Assembly: GCA_016192145.1 (NCBI GenBank)
Contig: JACPUT010000018.1
Span: 186,001-250,000, forward strand
Direction of reading: 5' to 3'
Origin: Acidobacteriota bacterium
GTDB taxonomy: Bacteria; Acidobacteriota; Holophagae; Holophagales; Holophagaceae
DNA: 64,000 nucleotides
Made by a program: the position numbers and the translations under genes. The notes below the pieces were generated by a model. The model worked only from the letters and a program-made list of their open reading frames with translations. It was not told the DNA's origin and did not search any database. Below are positions 18,952 to 27,265 of the stretch, piece after piece (position 1 is the stretch's first letter; each line of letters opens with the position of its first letter).

Positions 18952-19437
18952 ATGAACCTGCTCTTCCGCCTGGTCTGGCTCCTGCTCACGGTGAAGTTCC
19001 GCTCCCGGCTGGGAATCCTGGATGATTCCATGCGCCGCTTCATCGTGTGGCCCAATGACCTGGATCTGAACCTGCACATGAACAACGGTCGCTACCTCAC
19101 CGTGATGGACCTGGGCCGCTTCGACCTCACCTTCCGCACGGGGCTGGGGCGGCTGCTCTTCCAGCGCCGCTGGCGGCCCGTGGTGGGCGGGGTGCGCATC
19201 ACCTACCGGCGCAGCCTCGATCCCTTCCAGCGCTATGAGTTGCACACCCGGCTCCATGCCTGGGATGCGAAGTGGGTCTACCTGGAGCAACGCTTCATCC
19301 GGAACGGCCAGGTGCATGCCGAGGCCATGGTGAAGGCGATCTTCCTGGGCCCCGCCGGTAGCGTTCCCTCGGACGTGGTGGGCGCGGCGCTGGGTCTGCC
19401 GGCGGAGTCCCTGAATCCGGTGCCGGACTTCAGCTGA
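18952..19437 (+). CDS. Acyl-CoA thioesterase-like protein, hot-dog fold (THEM6 type)
   Basis: A 161-residue protein with a hydrophobic N-terminus (MNLLFRLVWLLLTVKF) and a 4HBT-type hot-dog domain: WPNDLDLNLHMNNGRYLTVMDLGRFDL carries the conserved Asp and the His-x-Asn-Asn-x-x-Tyr pattern. This matches thioesterases related to THEM6/DSCD75 and to 4-hydroxybenzoyl-CoA thioesterase. The substrate is unknown. Its last 8 bases overlap the end of the converging inositol-phosphatase gene. Confidence 0.85.
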   Translation: MNLLFRLVWLLLTVKFRSRLGILDDSMRRFIVWPNDLDLNLHMNNGRYLTVMDLGRFDLTFRTGLGRLLFQRRWRPVVGGVRITYRRSLDPFQRYELHTRLHAWDAKWVYLEQRFIRNGQVHAEAMVKAIFLGPAGSVPSDVVGAALGLPAESLNPVPDFS

Positions 19438-20206
19438 GCAGGGCCACGGCGGGCCCGTGCAGGGGGCCATTGGAAGCGAGGAAGGGGCCGGGATCCAGCA
19501 AGTCGAGCCGCCCCCCGTCCTCCGCCGTGAGCAGGCCACCGGCCTCCCGGAGGATGAGGGCCCCGGCGCAGAGATCCCAGGCTTTGCAGCCCTCGTTGGC
19601 GTAGAGCTCCAGCTCCCCGGCGGCGACGGCTACCAACTCCAGGGCGGCGGAGCCGAGGATGCGAACGCTCTGGCAGGCCTCCGCCAGGGTGACGAACCGG
19701 GCGCGGGCGGTTCCGTGGCGGAGCTTCAAATCGTAGGGCAGGTCCGTGGCGGCGAGGGCTTCCCCCAGGTGGCGCACTTGGGAGGTGGCCAGTCGCCTTC
19801 CTCCCCGGTAGGAACCGCCACCGCGCTCGGCATGGGTGGCTTCGCCGAGGATCGGCACGATGGCGCCGGCCACGGGCTCGCCATCCTTGAGCAGAGCCAG
19901 GCTCACGGCCGCGTGGGCGCCCCCGTGGGAGAAATTGAGGGTGCCATCCAGGGGATCCGCCACCCACAGCCAGCCGCTGCGGCTGGATTCCGGCGCACCC
20001 TCCTCGCCGAGGAATCCATCCCCCGGGAAGTGGCCCAGCAGCTCGCGGCGGAGCAGGGCCTCCGCATTCCGATCCGCCTGGGTGACGGGGTCCAGGGTCG
20101 TGCCCTGGGCCAGATCCTTGTAGTCCGCCCGTACCTTGCCGCGCAGCTCCCGCAACAGCGCCGCGGCGGCCTCGGCCGCTTCAAAGCAGGCTCGGGTACG
20201 GTTCAC
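19430..20206 (-). CDS. Inositol monophosphatase-family phosphatase
   Basis: A 258-residue member of the lithium-sensitive phosphatase family (inositol monophosphatase, histidinol-phosphatase HisN, CysQ). Metal-site motifs are present: FLGEEGAP (Glu), WVADPLDGTLNF (Asp-Pro-Leu-Asp-Gly-Thr) and the late CKAWDLCAGALIL (Trp-Asp). Sequence alone does not decide the natural substrate. GTG 20206 overlaps the map stop (GTGA), so the gene is coupled to map. Confidence 0.9.
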   Translation of the reverse strand: MNRTRACFEAAEAAAALLRELRGKVRADYKDLAQGTTLDPVTQADRNAEALLRRELLGHFPGDGFLGEEGAPESSRSGWLWVADPLDGTLNFSHGGAHAAVSLALLKDGEPVAGAIVPILGEATHAERGGGSYRGGRRLATSQVRHLGEALAATDLPYDLKLRHGTARARFVTLAEACQSVRILGSAALELVAVAAGELELYANEGCKAWDLCAGALILREAGGLLTAEDGGRLDLLDPGPFLASNGPLHGPAVALLS

Positions 20207-21000
20207 AGCCCGTCTTCGAGCTCGAATTCGGGATCGGGGATGCTGAGGATCTCAGGGCCGTCCTTGGTGATGTGGATGTCGTGCTCGAACTGGGCGGAGA
20301 GGCTGCCGTCCTTGGTGCGCACGGTCCAGCCATCGGGCTCCACGATGCACTTGTGGCTGCCGATGTTGAGGATGGGCTCGATGGTGATCGTCATGCCGGG
20401 CTCGAAACGGAAGCCGGTGCCGGGCCGCTGCTCGGCGAAGACCACCTGGGGATCCTCATGGAGATCGCGGCCGATGCCGTGGCCGATGTATTCGCGGACG
20501 ATGGAATAGCCCCGTTCCTCGGCGAATTTCTGGACGGTGGTGCTCATGTCGCCGAGGCGGTTGCCGGGGCGGCTGTGCTCGATGCCCAGGTACATGGCCA
20601 GCTGCGCGGTCTGGATGAGCATCTTGGCCTGTTCGCTGATCTGGCCAACGCCCACCGTGAGGCAGGTGTCGCCGTGATAGCCATCCAGTTTGGCGCCGCA
20701 GTCGATGGCGATGATGTCCCCTTCCTGCAGGACGTAGTGCGAGGGGATGCCGTGCACCACCTTGTCGTTCACCGAGGTGCAGAGGGTGCCTGGGAAGCCG
20801 TGGTAGCCCTTGAAGTTGGGCGTTCCGCCGTTCTGGCGGATGTAGGTCTCGGCGATCTTGTCCAGTTCCAGCAGGCTGATGCCGGGTTTCACGGATTTGG
20901 CCGTGAGCCGCAGGGCGTTGGCGGCGAGGCGTCCCGCCTCCCGCAGCTTTTCGACTTCCTTGCGGGACTTATATCGGATCTGTTCGCGGAGCAGCACCAT
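20203..21000 (-). CDS. map: Methionine aminopeptidase, type I
   Basis: Removes the N-terminal Met from nascent proteins. The 265-residue enzyme has the five metal ligands in order: Asp in IAIDCGAKLDGYHGD (two Asp), His in EYIGHGIGRDLHEDP, Glu in MTITIEPIL and Glu in AQFEHDI. The type I length is normal. It is followed directly by the inositol-phosphatase-like gene (4-base overlap). Confidence 0.96.
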   Translation of the reverse strand: MVLLREQIRYKSRKEVEKLREAGRLAANALRLTAKSVKPGISLLELDKIAETYIRQNGGTPNFKGYHGFPGTLCTSVNDKVVHGIPSHYVLQEGDIIAIDCGAKLDGYHGDTCLTVGVGQISEQAKMLIQTAQLAMYLGIEHSRPGNRLGDMSTTVQKFAEERGYSIVREYIGHGIGRDLHEDPQVVFAEQRPGTGFRFEPGMTITIEPILNIGSHKCIVEPDGWTVRTKDGSLSAQFEHDIHITKDGPEILSIPDPEFELEDGL

Positions 21001-21062
21001 GGGCTCCCAGTCTAGCCTGGCCGGGGCGCATTGGCGGCTAGAATGGTGTTCCGGAGACCCCC

Positions 21063-21386
21063 TTGCGAACCCTGCGCGCCCTGCCTGTCCTCCTGCTCAT
21101 CGCCTGCCACGGCGAGGTGCAGGCGCCCGAGCGGCCCGCCACGGTGCCGCCGGACGCGGTTTGGGTGGGCGGCTCCGAGGCGGGGGCCTTCCTGCGCATC
21201 CGCCCCGCCGGGGCCACGGAGTGGCAGGTGGAGTTGTACAACGATGCCACCGGGGCGCCCCTGGAATCCGGCCGCTTCAGCCTGAGGGGGGCCCCCCTGG
21301 ATGAGGTGAAGGCCCAGGACGCCACGGGCTGGGATGGCCGCAAGATCCTCCTGCGCAACGGCGGCTGGCTGGAGCGATCCCGCTGA
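21063..21386 (+). CDS. Small lipoprotein of unknown function
   Basis: A 107-residue protein with a short lipoprotein signal (LPVLLLIAC, lipobox LIAC with Cys at 15) and a compact hydrophilic remainder. No family is recognised. TTG 21063 is taken as start because it gives the signal peptide and has CGGAGA about 7 bases upstream. Its stop overlaps the next start by one base (TGATG), making it first in a four-gene operon with the sterol-desaturase-type gene. Confidence 0.65.
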   Translation: MRTLRALPVLLLIACHGEVQAPERPATVPPDAVWVGGSEAGAFLRIRPAGATEWQVELYNDATGAPLESGRFSLRGAPLDEVKAQDATGWDGRKILLRNGGWLERSR

Positions 21387-22006
21387 TGGCGTACTCCCCC
21401 GAGGAGATCGAGTGGCTGGAGCGGGAGTGGGCCTACCGGGCCTACGGCCGCGCCGGTTTCATGAGCCCCGAGGACTACCGGGCCTGGAAGGTGTGGGAGG
21501 CCGAAGGCGTGCCCATGGATGCCCTCGTGGCCTCCCTCAACGCGTTCTTCGACCGCCGCGACAAGCGAAGCAAGCCGCGCTCCTTCGTGGCCCTCAAGCA
21601 GATCGAAAAGGACGTTCAGAAGGCCATGAAGCTGCGGGAGGCCCTGCGGCGAGCCGGCCCGGAACTGGTGCCCGTGAAGGGCTGGGAGGGCGTTCGGGAA
21701 CCCTTCGCTTCGGATCCCACCGGGCGCCTGGCCTTCGAGGCTTGGATGCGGGCCCGGGCGGCGCTGCCCAGCCCGGAGGATCCGGGCTACCTGGCCCGCT
21801 TCGACGAGGAGCGCCAGGCCTTCGCCAAGCTGGCGGAAGGCGCGGAAGTCGCCTTGGGCGCGGCTGGAGAGCCCCTGAAGGAAGCCCTGCGCACCCGCCT
21901 GCTGGAAGCCCAGCTCAAGGAGGGCGGGGCGGTCTGGAACCGGGCCTGGCGCCACCACTGGGGCCGCGCCGTGTTGGAATACTGGAACATTCCCGTTGAG
22001 GCCTGA
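21386..22006 (+). CDS. Unknown soluble protein in oxygenase operon
   Basis: A 206-residue, largely helical, charged protein without signal peptide or membrane helices; I do not recognise a family. It begins YSPEEIEWLEREWAYRAYGRAG and continues with several amphipathic helices. It is coupled to the lipoprotein (1-base overlap) and ends one base before the start codon of the oxygenase gene, which indicates joint expression. Confidence 0.65.
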   Translation: MAYSPEEIEWLEREWAYRAYGRAGFMSPEDYRAWKVWEAEGVPMDALVASLNAFFDRRDKRSKPRSFVALKQIEKDVQKAMKLREALRRAGPELVPVKGWEGVREPFASDPTGRLAFEAWMRARAALPSPEDPGYLARFDEERQAFAKLAEGAEVALGAAGEPLKEALRTRLLEAQLKEGGAVWNRAWRHHWGRAVLEYWNIPVEA

Positions 22007-22007
22007 G

Positions 22008-23117
22008 ATGAATGGATCCCTCGCTGAATTCCGCCTGGGCGAAGGCCGCGTGAGCGGTGCGCTCGGCCTGCTCTTCGCGGGCCTGGCCTTGGGCGGTGCC
22101 CTCTGCTTCCGCTACCCCGCGATGCTCACCATGCCCGAGACAGGCGCCTTCTATGCCGCGCACCTCGGCCTGTTCCGCGGACTGCTCCATGCCCTGCTGG
22201 CCCTGGGCTTCGCCCTTGCCGCCACCAGCGTGGTGCTGAGTCGCTCGAAGCGCGCAGGGCTTGCGGGCGTCGCCGTCGCCGTGGCCGCCGCCCTGTTGGG
22301 CGGCATCCAGGCCCGGGTGGGCTCCACGGAGGGCCGCGCCGTGTTCGCAGGGCTCGACTACTTCCTGCTGGAGCTGCTCGCCCTCACCCTCGTGTTCATC
22401 CCCCTGGAGCGCATGTTCGCCAGGATTCCCACCCAGCGCGTGCTGCGCGACGAGTGGTGGCTGGATATGAAGCACTTCTTCCTGGCCCACGTGGGCATCC
22501 AGATCCTGAGCTTCCTCTCCTACTTCCCCGCCAAGGCCTTCTTCGGCTGGGCGGTGAGCGCGTCCCTGCAGACCAAGGTGGCCGCTCAGCCCTTCTGGAT
22601 CCAGGTGGCCGAGATCATCCTCGTGGTGGATCTCTTCAGCTACTGGACCCACCGGGCCTTCCACACGGTGCCCGCGCTCTGGCGCTTCCACGCGGTGCAT
22701 CACAGCCCCGAGCACATGGATTGGCTGGCGGGCTCCCGCAGCCACCTGGTGGACACCCTCGCCAACCGCGCGGCGGGCTATATCCCCATCTTCATCCTCG
22801 GCTTCGCGCCGGGCCCCTTCCTCGTGTGGGTGAGCCTCATCTCCTTCCAGGCGGTGTTCATCCACGCCAACGTGAGGTGGACCTTCCCCGGGCTGCGCTG
22901 GATCCTGGCCACTCCCGAGTTCCACCACTGGCATCACGCCAAGGATGCCGAGGGCATCGACAAGAACTTCGCCGTGCTCTGCCCCATCTGGGACACGCTC
23001 TTCGGCACCGCCCACCTGCCGGGCCACTGGCCCAAGGCGCTGGGCGTCGTGGGCGAAACCCTTCCCAAGACTTACCTCGGGCAGCAGGCCTGGCCCTTTC
23101 GCCGGAGCAATGGATGA
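22008..23117 (+). CDS. Sterol desaturase / fatty acid hydroxylase-family membrane oxygenase
   Basis: A 369-residue integral membrane di-iron protein. After about five N-terminal helices it shows the superfamily histidine boxes HRAFH, HAVHHS and, after two more helices, FHHWHH, which bind the two irons. Members hydroxylate or desaturate sterols, fatty acids or carotenoids; the substrate is not evident. ATG 22008 follows the previous stop by one base. The stop overlaps the next start (ATGA), so the downstream gene is coupled to it. Confidence 0.9.
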   Translation: MNGSLAEFRLGEGRVSGALGLLFAGLALGGALCFRYPAMLTMPETGAFYAAHLGLFRGLLHALLALGFALAATSVVLSRSKRAGLAGVAVAVAAALLGGIQARVGSTEGRAVFAGLDYFLLELLALTLVFIPLERMFARIPTQRVLRDEWWLDMKHFFLAHVGIQILSFLSYFPAKAFFGWAVSASLQTKVAAQPFWIQVAEIILVVDLFSYWTHRAFHTVPALWRFHAVHHSPEHMDWLAGSRSHLVDTLANRAAGYIPIFILGFAPGPFLVWVSLISFQAVFIHANVRWTFPGLRWILATPEFHHWHHAKDAEGIDKNFAVLCPIWDTLFGTAHLPGHWPKALGVVGETLPKTYLGQQAWPFRRSNG

Positions 23118-24385
23118 CCTGGATCGCCCAGCTGGAGCGCCCCGACGCGGGCTTCTTCCCCGCCTTCGCCGCCCGGATCCGGGAGGAGGAGGGGCTGCGG
23201 GAAGCGGTGCGCGATGCGGTGAAGGTGCTCACGCCCTGGGTGGATTGGGAGTCCTATCAGCCCCACGTGCCCCACGCGCTGTTGGGCCTGCGGGCCGCCT
23301 ATCGCTTGCGCCCCCTCCTTGCGGAGCAGTCCTTCCATCGGCTTCTCGCCACCCAGATCCACGCCTTCGCCCATGAGGGCCGCAAGGTGAAGCCCGCCGC
23401 GCCGGCCCAGGGCGCGGGCAGCTGGCGCAACCTGGAGAGCTTCATCCAGGCCCGCAAGCCCGGCCTCGCCTGGATGGAGGCGGCCTCGTTCGAGCAGCCC
23501 GGCCCTGAGGATTTCTCCCGCCTGGGCCGCCTCGTGGAAGCGGACATGGCCAACATCGGCCACAAGGCCGTGTTCGCGCATCACCTGGGGGGCTTGCAGG
23601 AAGCTCTTGATCGACCCAAGGCCACGGGGCGGCGCCTCCTGGGCATCACCGCCTGGCTGGCGGCCACGCCCGAGGATCGCTTCTGGCACCTTCGAGCCGC
23701 GAAGCGGCTCGAAGGATTTGAAAAGCAATTGGAAGGAGGACCGGCCCAGTTGGATGAGACCGGTCAGTGGGAGCTCGTCCGGGAAATCTGCGACTGCGGC
23801 CTCGTAGAGTTGTTGAACGTCCTCGCGGCGAAGGCCCGCCAGGGCCTGCGGCGCGAGGATCTGAACCTGGCCCTGGTGCGCGCCGCCTCGGAAAAGCTCA
23901 TGGATGCCCGCCGGGATCTGGAGGGCAAGACGGGCTGGAACTTCGTCTTCCTGGCCACGCAGATATTCAAGCAGGGCGGCGACCCCCGGCTGGCCTGCCA
24001 GGCGGCGGCCCTCGTGAACCTCTTCCCCACCGAGGAAGCGGAGGATCGCCTTCAACCCATTCCGCCCAAGGGGGAGGTATCCGAGCGCTCGCTCACGGAC
24101 GCCATCCTCGACGTGGAACCGCCCGAGGCCTACGGGCTCGCGCTGGCCCTCTTGGAAGCCCAGGGCCCCGAAGCCGTGCTGCGGGCCTTGGCCGAAGCCG
24201 CCAGCGCCAACGACCCCGCCTTCAACCATGCCCACCAGACGATGCTCGTGGCGGCGGCCGTGGACCTGGTGCCGTTGCTTCCCGGTTCGATCCAGGCCGA
24301 GATGCTCGGGGCCATGGCGAAGAGCCTGGCGAACTCCCAAGGCTCTTCGGACCTCTCGCGATTGGCGGACAGAGCGCTGGCCTGA
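23114..24385 (+). CDS. Unknown protein coupled to the oxygenase; possibly questin-oxidase-like
   Basis: A 423-residue, soluble, mostly helical protein rich in His (HVPHALLGLRAAYRL, NIGHKAVFAHHLGG, FNHAHQTMLVAAAVDL). The repeated helices with paired His residues, and overall size, recall the questin oxidase (DUF4243) family of cofactor-free or metal-dependent monooxygenases, but the match is weak and I would not name it so. The start overlaps the stop of the sterol-desaturase gene by 4 bases. A perfect 29-base inverted repeat follows 13 bases after its stop. Confidence 0.6.
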   Translation: MTWIAQLERPDAGFFPAFAARIREEEGLREAVRDAVKVLTPWVDWESYQPHVPHALLGLRAAYRLRPLLAEQSFHRLLATQIHAFAHEGRKVKPAAPAQGAGSWRNLESFIQARKPGLAWMEAASFEQPGPEDFSRLGRLVEADMANIGHKAVFAHHLGGLQEALDRPKATGRRLLGITAWLAATPEDRFWHLRAAKRLEGFEKQLEGGPAQLDETGQWELVREICDCGLVELLNVLAAKARQGLRREDLNLALVRAASEKLMDARRDLEGKTGWNFVFLATQIFKQGGDPRLACQAAALVNLFPTEEAEDRLQPIPPKGEVSERSLTDAILDVEPPEAYGLALALLEAQGPEAVLRALAEAASANDPAFNHAHQTMLVAAAVDLVPLLPGSIQAEMLGAMAKSLANSQGSSDLSRLADRALA

Positions 24386-24398
24386 ACTGAAAAGCTCG

Positions 24399-24471
24399 CC
24401 GGAGATGAACAGAGATGAACGGAGATGGCCTTTGCGGGCTCTCATCTCCGTTCATCTCTGTTCATCTCCGG
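24399..24471. repeat. Perfect 29-base inverted repeat of gagatgaac units
   Basis: Arms 24399-24427 and 24443-24471 are exact reverse complements (29 of 29) around a 15-base loop. Each arm holds three units of the type ggagatgaac/agagatgaac, a period of 10 bases. It lies between the convergent ends of the 423-residue gene and the Lrp-type regulator and may serve as a terminator for both, although no T-run follows on either strand. Confidence 0.92.
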
Positions 24472-24499
24472 TTTTGCTTTTTCCATTCATTCCGGTATC

Positions 24500-24973
24500 T
24501 CAGCCTTCGCCGTAGTCCGGCCACTGGTCCTTCCAGACCGTGTCAAAGAGCATGGCCGTCTGGAGGCTCTGCACTTCCGGTCGTGAGGTGAAGGCATCCA
24601 GGGCGAGATCTCGCAGGTGCTCGGGGCCGCGCACGGCCACATGCACCTGGAAATCGAAGGCCCCGGTGACGTGGTAGAGGGCCACCACCTCCCGCAGCCC
24701 CAGCAGGTGCTGGGTGAAGGCCTTCACCTTGGCCCGGGAATGCTGCTTGAGCTGCACGCCGATGAGGGCCTGTAGGCCGACGCCCAGGGCCGCAGGGTTC
24801 ACGAAGGCGTGGAAGCCCCGGAGGATGCCCTCCCGTTGGAGGCGCTGCACGCGCACCAGGCAAGAGGATGGAGCAAGTCCAACGGCTACAGCCAATTCCT
24901 TATTGGATAGGCGAGCATCCTTCTGCAACTTGGCCAGGATGGCGCGATCGGTTCGGTCAAGAGCGGGTTTCAT
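24500..24973 (-). CDS. Lrp/AsnC-family transcription regulator
   Basis: A 157-residue regulator with an N-terminal helix-turn-helix (LDRTDRAILAKLQKDARLSNKELAVAVGLAPSSCLVRVQRL region) and a C-terminal RAM ligand domain (VVALYHVTGAFDFQVHVAV). Such proteins sense amino acids and usually control the adjacent gene. It is divergent from the gamma-lyase-type gene, with 85 bases between starts containing TTCGGT-13-ACCGAA. ATG 24973 is chosen (GGAG upstream) over a start 36 bases further out. Confidence 0.92.
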   Translation of the reverse strand: MKPALDRTDRAILAKLQKDARLSNKELAVAVGLAPSSCLVRVQRLQREGILRGFHAFVNPAALGVGLQALIGVQLKQHSRAKVKAFTQHLLGLREVVALYHVTGAFDFQVHVAVRGPEHLRDLALDAFTSRPEVQSLQTAMLFDTVWKDQWPDYGEG

Positions 24974-24992
24974 GGGCAATCTCCGAAGACAA

Positions 24993-25017
24993 TTCGGTTT
25001 TGAAAGCATGGACCGAA
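24993..25017. promoter_or_regulatory. Candidate Lrp-type operator (inverted repeat)
   Basis: TTCGGT (24993-24998) and ACCGAA (25012-25017) form a 6-base inverted repeat with a 13-base AT-richer centre in the intergenic region between the Lrp/AsnC gene and the PLP-lyase gene. Position and symmetry suit autoregulation and control of the lyase. It is based on symmetry only. Confidence 0.35.
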
Positions 25018-25058
25018 CTTCAATCTGAATCCACCTTTAGATGACGAAGGAGGTTGCC

Positions 25059-26249
25059 ATGAACCCGAACACCCGTTTCGAGACGCTCGCCGTCCACGCC
25101 GGCCGGGAGGACTTCGAGGCCCTGGGGGTGCACGCCTCTCCCCTCGACCTCTCCAGCACCTATCCCATCCGCGACCTGGAGGCCGGTGGCGCCTCCCTGG
25201 AGGCCATGGCCCTCGGCGGCCTGCCCCAGGGCTCCAGCGTCTACGCCCGCCTGCACAACCCCACCGTGGCCCGCTATGAAGGCGCGCTGGCCCAGCTCGA
25301 AGGGGCCGAGGAGGCCGTGGCCTTCGCCAGCGGCATGGCCGCCGTCACCGCCATCCTCATGGCCGCGGCCCAGAAGGGCAGGCACGTGGTCGCCGTGCGC
25401 CCCCTCTACGGCGGCACGGATCACCTGCTCGCCTCGGGGCTGCTGGGCCTGGACGTGACCTTCGCCGAGCCCCACGAGATCAGGGCGGCGATCCGCCCCG
25501 ACACGAGCCTCGTGCTCGTGGAGACGCCCGCCAACCCCACCCTGCAGCTGGTGGACATCGCCGACGTCGTGGCCCAGGCGGGGACGGTGCCCGTGATGGT
25601 GGACAACACCTTCGCCACCCCCGTGCTGCAGCGCCCCCTCGAACAGGGCGCCACCCTCGTCCTGCACAGCGGCACCAAGTTCCTGGGCGGCCATGGCGAC
25701 GTCATCGCCGGCATCGTGGCCACCAACGGCGAATGGGCCATCGAGCTGCGCAAGGTGCGCGTGATCACCGGCAACATCCTGCACCCCCTGGCCGCCTACC
25801 TGCTGCATCGCGGCCTGCCCACGCTGGCCCTGCGCGTGAAGGCCGCCCAGGAAGGCGCCGCCTTCATCGCCGAGCGCCTGAAGAGCCATTCGGAAGTGGG
25901 CGAGATCCACTGGCCCGGCTTCGACACCACGGGCATCGCGCAGAAGCAGATGTCGGGTCCCGGTTCCGTGCTGGCCTTCGAACTGAAGGGCGGCTTCGAG
26001 GCCGCCAAGGCCCTCATGGCCTCCGTGAAGCTCATGACCCCCGCCGTCAGCCTCGGCAGCACCGACACCCTGATCCAGCACCCCGCCGCCCTCACGCACC
26101 GCGTGGTCAGCGAGGCGGGCAAGAAGCAGGGCCACATCTCCATGGGCCTCGTCCGCCTCAGCGTGGGCCTCGAGCACCCCGAGGACCTGTGGGCGGATCT
26201 GAACCAGGCCCTCGTGGCCGCCGAAAAGGCCGCGGCCATCCTGGCCTGA
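25059..26249 (+). CDS. Cys/Met-metabolism PLP enzyme (gamma-lyase/synthase type)
   Basis: A 396-residue fold-type I enzyme: YARLHNPTV (phosphate-binding Tyr and Arg), PLYGGTDHLL, the VDNTFATP Asp and the Schiff-base Lys207 in SGTKFLGGHGD. These belong to the cystathionine gamma-synthase/lyase, methionine gamma-lyase and homocysteine-desulfhydrase group. The Cys typical of methionine gamma-lyases after LYG is Gly119 here, so classical methionine gamma-lyase activity is not assured. ATG 25059 has GGAGG six bases upstream. It is likely controlled by the divergent Lrp-type protein, which suggests an amino acid inducer. A terminator follows. Confidence 0.9.
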   Translation: MNPNTRFETLAVHAGREDFEALGVHASPLDLSSTYPIRDLEAGGASLEAMALGGLPQGSSVYARLHNPTVARYEGALAQLEGAEEAVAFASGMAAVTAILMAAAQKGRHVVAVRPLYGGTDHLLASGLLGLDVTFAEPHEIRAAIRPDTSLVLVETPANPTLQLVDIADVVAQAGTVPVMVDNTFATPVLQRPLEQGATLVLHSGTKFLGGHGDVIAGIVATNGEWAIELRKVRVITGNILHPLAAYLLHRGLPTLALRVKAAQEGAAFIAERLKSHSEVGEIHWPGFDTTGIAQKQMSGPGSVLAFELKGGFEAAKALMASVKLMTPAVSLGSTDTLIQHPAALTHRVVSEAGKKQGHISMGLVRLSVGLEHPEDLWADLNQALVAAEKAAAILA

Positions 26250-26270
26250 GTCCAACCCCTGTGTTTGAGT

Positions 26271-26305
26271 CGCGCCGGGCTTGGTCCCGGCGCGGATTCT
26301 TTTTC
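26271..26305 (+). terminator. Rho-independent terminator after the PLP lyase
   Basis: A 9-base perfect GC stem (cgcgccggg / cccggcgcg) with a 6-base loop is followed by a T-rich run (attcttttt). It starts 22 bases after the stop of the PLP-enzyme gene. Confidence 0.85.
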
Positions 26306-26365
26306 GTCGCACCGTCAGGGCCCACCTGGGAATCCGCCCCCGAGTTATGCCAAAATCAGGGGCAG

Positions 26366-26442
26366 GGTCCCGTAGCTCAGCTGGATAGAGCGTCCCCCTC
26401 CTAAGGGGAAGGTCGTACGTTCAAATCGTATCGGGACCACCA
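26366..26442 (+). tRNA. tRNA-Arg (anticodon CCT)
   Basis: Full cloverleaf: acceptor GGTCCCG/CGGGACC, D arm GCTCAGCTGGATAGAGC, anticodon stem TCCCC/GGGGA with loop CTCCTAA (anticodon CCT, reads AGG), a 5-base variable loop, T arm GTACG-TTCAAAT-CGTAT, discriminator A and an encoded CCA. AGG codons are rare in this GC-rich genome. No integrase or attachment-site duplication was seen at its 3' end. Confidence 0.95.
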
Positions 26443-26476
26443 AACTTCTTTCTCCGAAGCTCCCAATCGAGGGAAT

Positions 26477-26612
26477 GGGGCCGGAATGAACGTGCTCTCC
26501 ACCGTCCTGATCGTGGGTCGGCGGAGAGTTCCGGAGCCTTCCGGCCCCGAGGATGAACCAGCCTCCTGATTTGTTCCCCGTCACACGCCAAAGTGACGGA
26601 TTCCTCGATCCG
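26477..26612 (+). other. Intergenic region dense in hairpins upstream of the lipoprotein-ResB-CcsA genes
   Basis: A perfect 10-base stem ggggccggaa (26477-26486) / ttccggcccc (26539-26548) encloses a second stem (ctctccaccg with cggcggagag, one mismatch). Two more short hairpins follow: GTCAC/GTGAC, then acggat-ttcctcg-type loop-atccgt, shortly before the lipoprotein start. No T-run marks a terminator. It could be a structured leader of the cytochrome-maturation operon or processing structure of the tRNA transcript. No known riboswitch class is recognised. Confidence 0.4.
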
Positions 26613-26659
26613 TCCCGTGAATGCTGGGATTCCCCTTGAATCCCCCTACAATTCAGACC

Positions 26660-27265
26660 ATGCGAACCCTCTGGCTCCTCCCTCTCCTCATGGTCGGATG
26701 TTCTAAGTCCTCGGATGTGAGCATCTATAAGGTTCCGAAGGAGCAGCCGAAAAACGCCGCGGCGGATTCCCACGAGGGCCACAACCATGCTCCGGGTGAG
26801 GGCCATGGAGCCCCGGCCCCGGGAGGGTCCATGGCGCCCGATCCGAGCCAGGCGCCGGCCTCCCCGGCCATGGATTGGAAGGACCCCGCGGGCTGGAAGC
26901 GGGAGGCCGGCTCGGGATTCCGGGTGGCCAGCTTCAATCTGCCCGGTGGCGCTGAGTGTTCGGTGGTCTCCCTGTCCGGCGCGGCCGGTGGAGAGCTGGC
27001 CAACGTGAACCGTTGGCGCGGTCAGATGGGCCTGGGGGATGTCACCTCCCTCCAGGGTCTGGCCAAGCCCGCCAAGACCCCCCTCGGCCCCGCCACCCTG
27101 GTGGAGTTCGATGGCGGCGGAACCCACAAGGGCCGCCGGATGGTGGGCGCGATCCTTGTGGATGGCTCCACGAGCTGGTTTTTCAAGTTGACCGGTCCCG
27201 CCGGGGCCGTGGAAAAGGCCAAGCCCGGCCTCATCCAATTGTTGGGGACGTTGCGCCGTGGCTAA
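26660..27265 (+). CDS. Lipoprotein with His-rich spacer, upstream of resB
   Basis: A 201-residue lipoprotein: signal MRTLWLLPLLMVGC (lipobox MVGC), then a low-complexity tether with HEGHNHAPGEGHG that could bind metal ions, then a compact C-terminal domain of about 120 residues (from about residue 85) that I do not recognise. ATG 26660 gives the lipobox; no good ribosome site is seen. Its last 8 bases overlap resB, which places it in the cytochrome c maturation operon and suggests a role outside the cytoplasmic membrane. Confidence 0.7.
   Translation: MRTLWLLPLLMVGCSKSSDVSIYKVPKEQPKNAAADSHEGHNHAPGEGHGAPAPGGSMAPDPSQAPASPAMDWKDPAGWKREAGSGFRVASFNLPGGAECSVVSLSGAAGGELANVNRWRGQMGLGDVTSLQGLAKPAKTPLGPATLVEFDGGGTHKGRRMVGAILVDGSTSWFFKLTGPAGAVEKAKPGLIQLLGTLRRG

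Noticed and set aside
26366-26442. tRNA-Arg as an integration site
   Set aside because: No integrase, direct repeat of the tRNA 3' end or composition change follows it.
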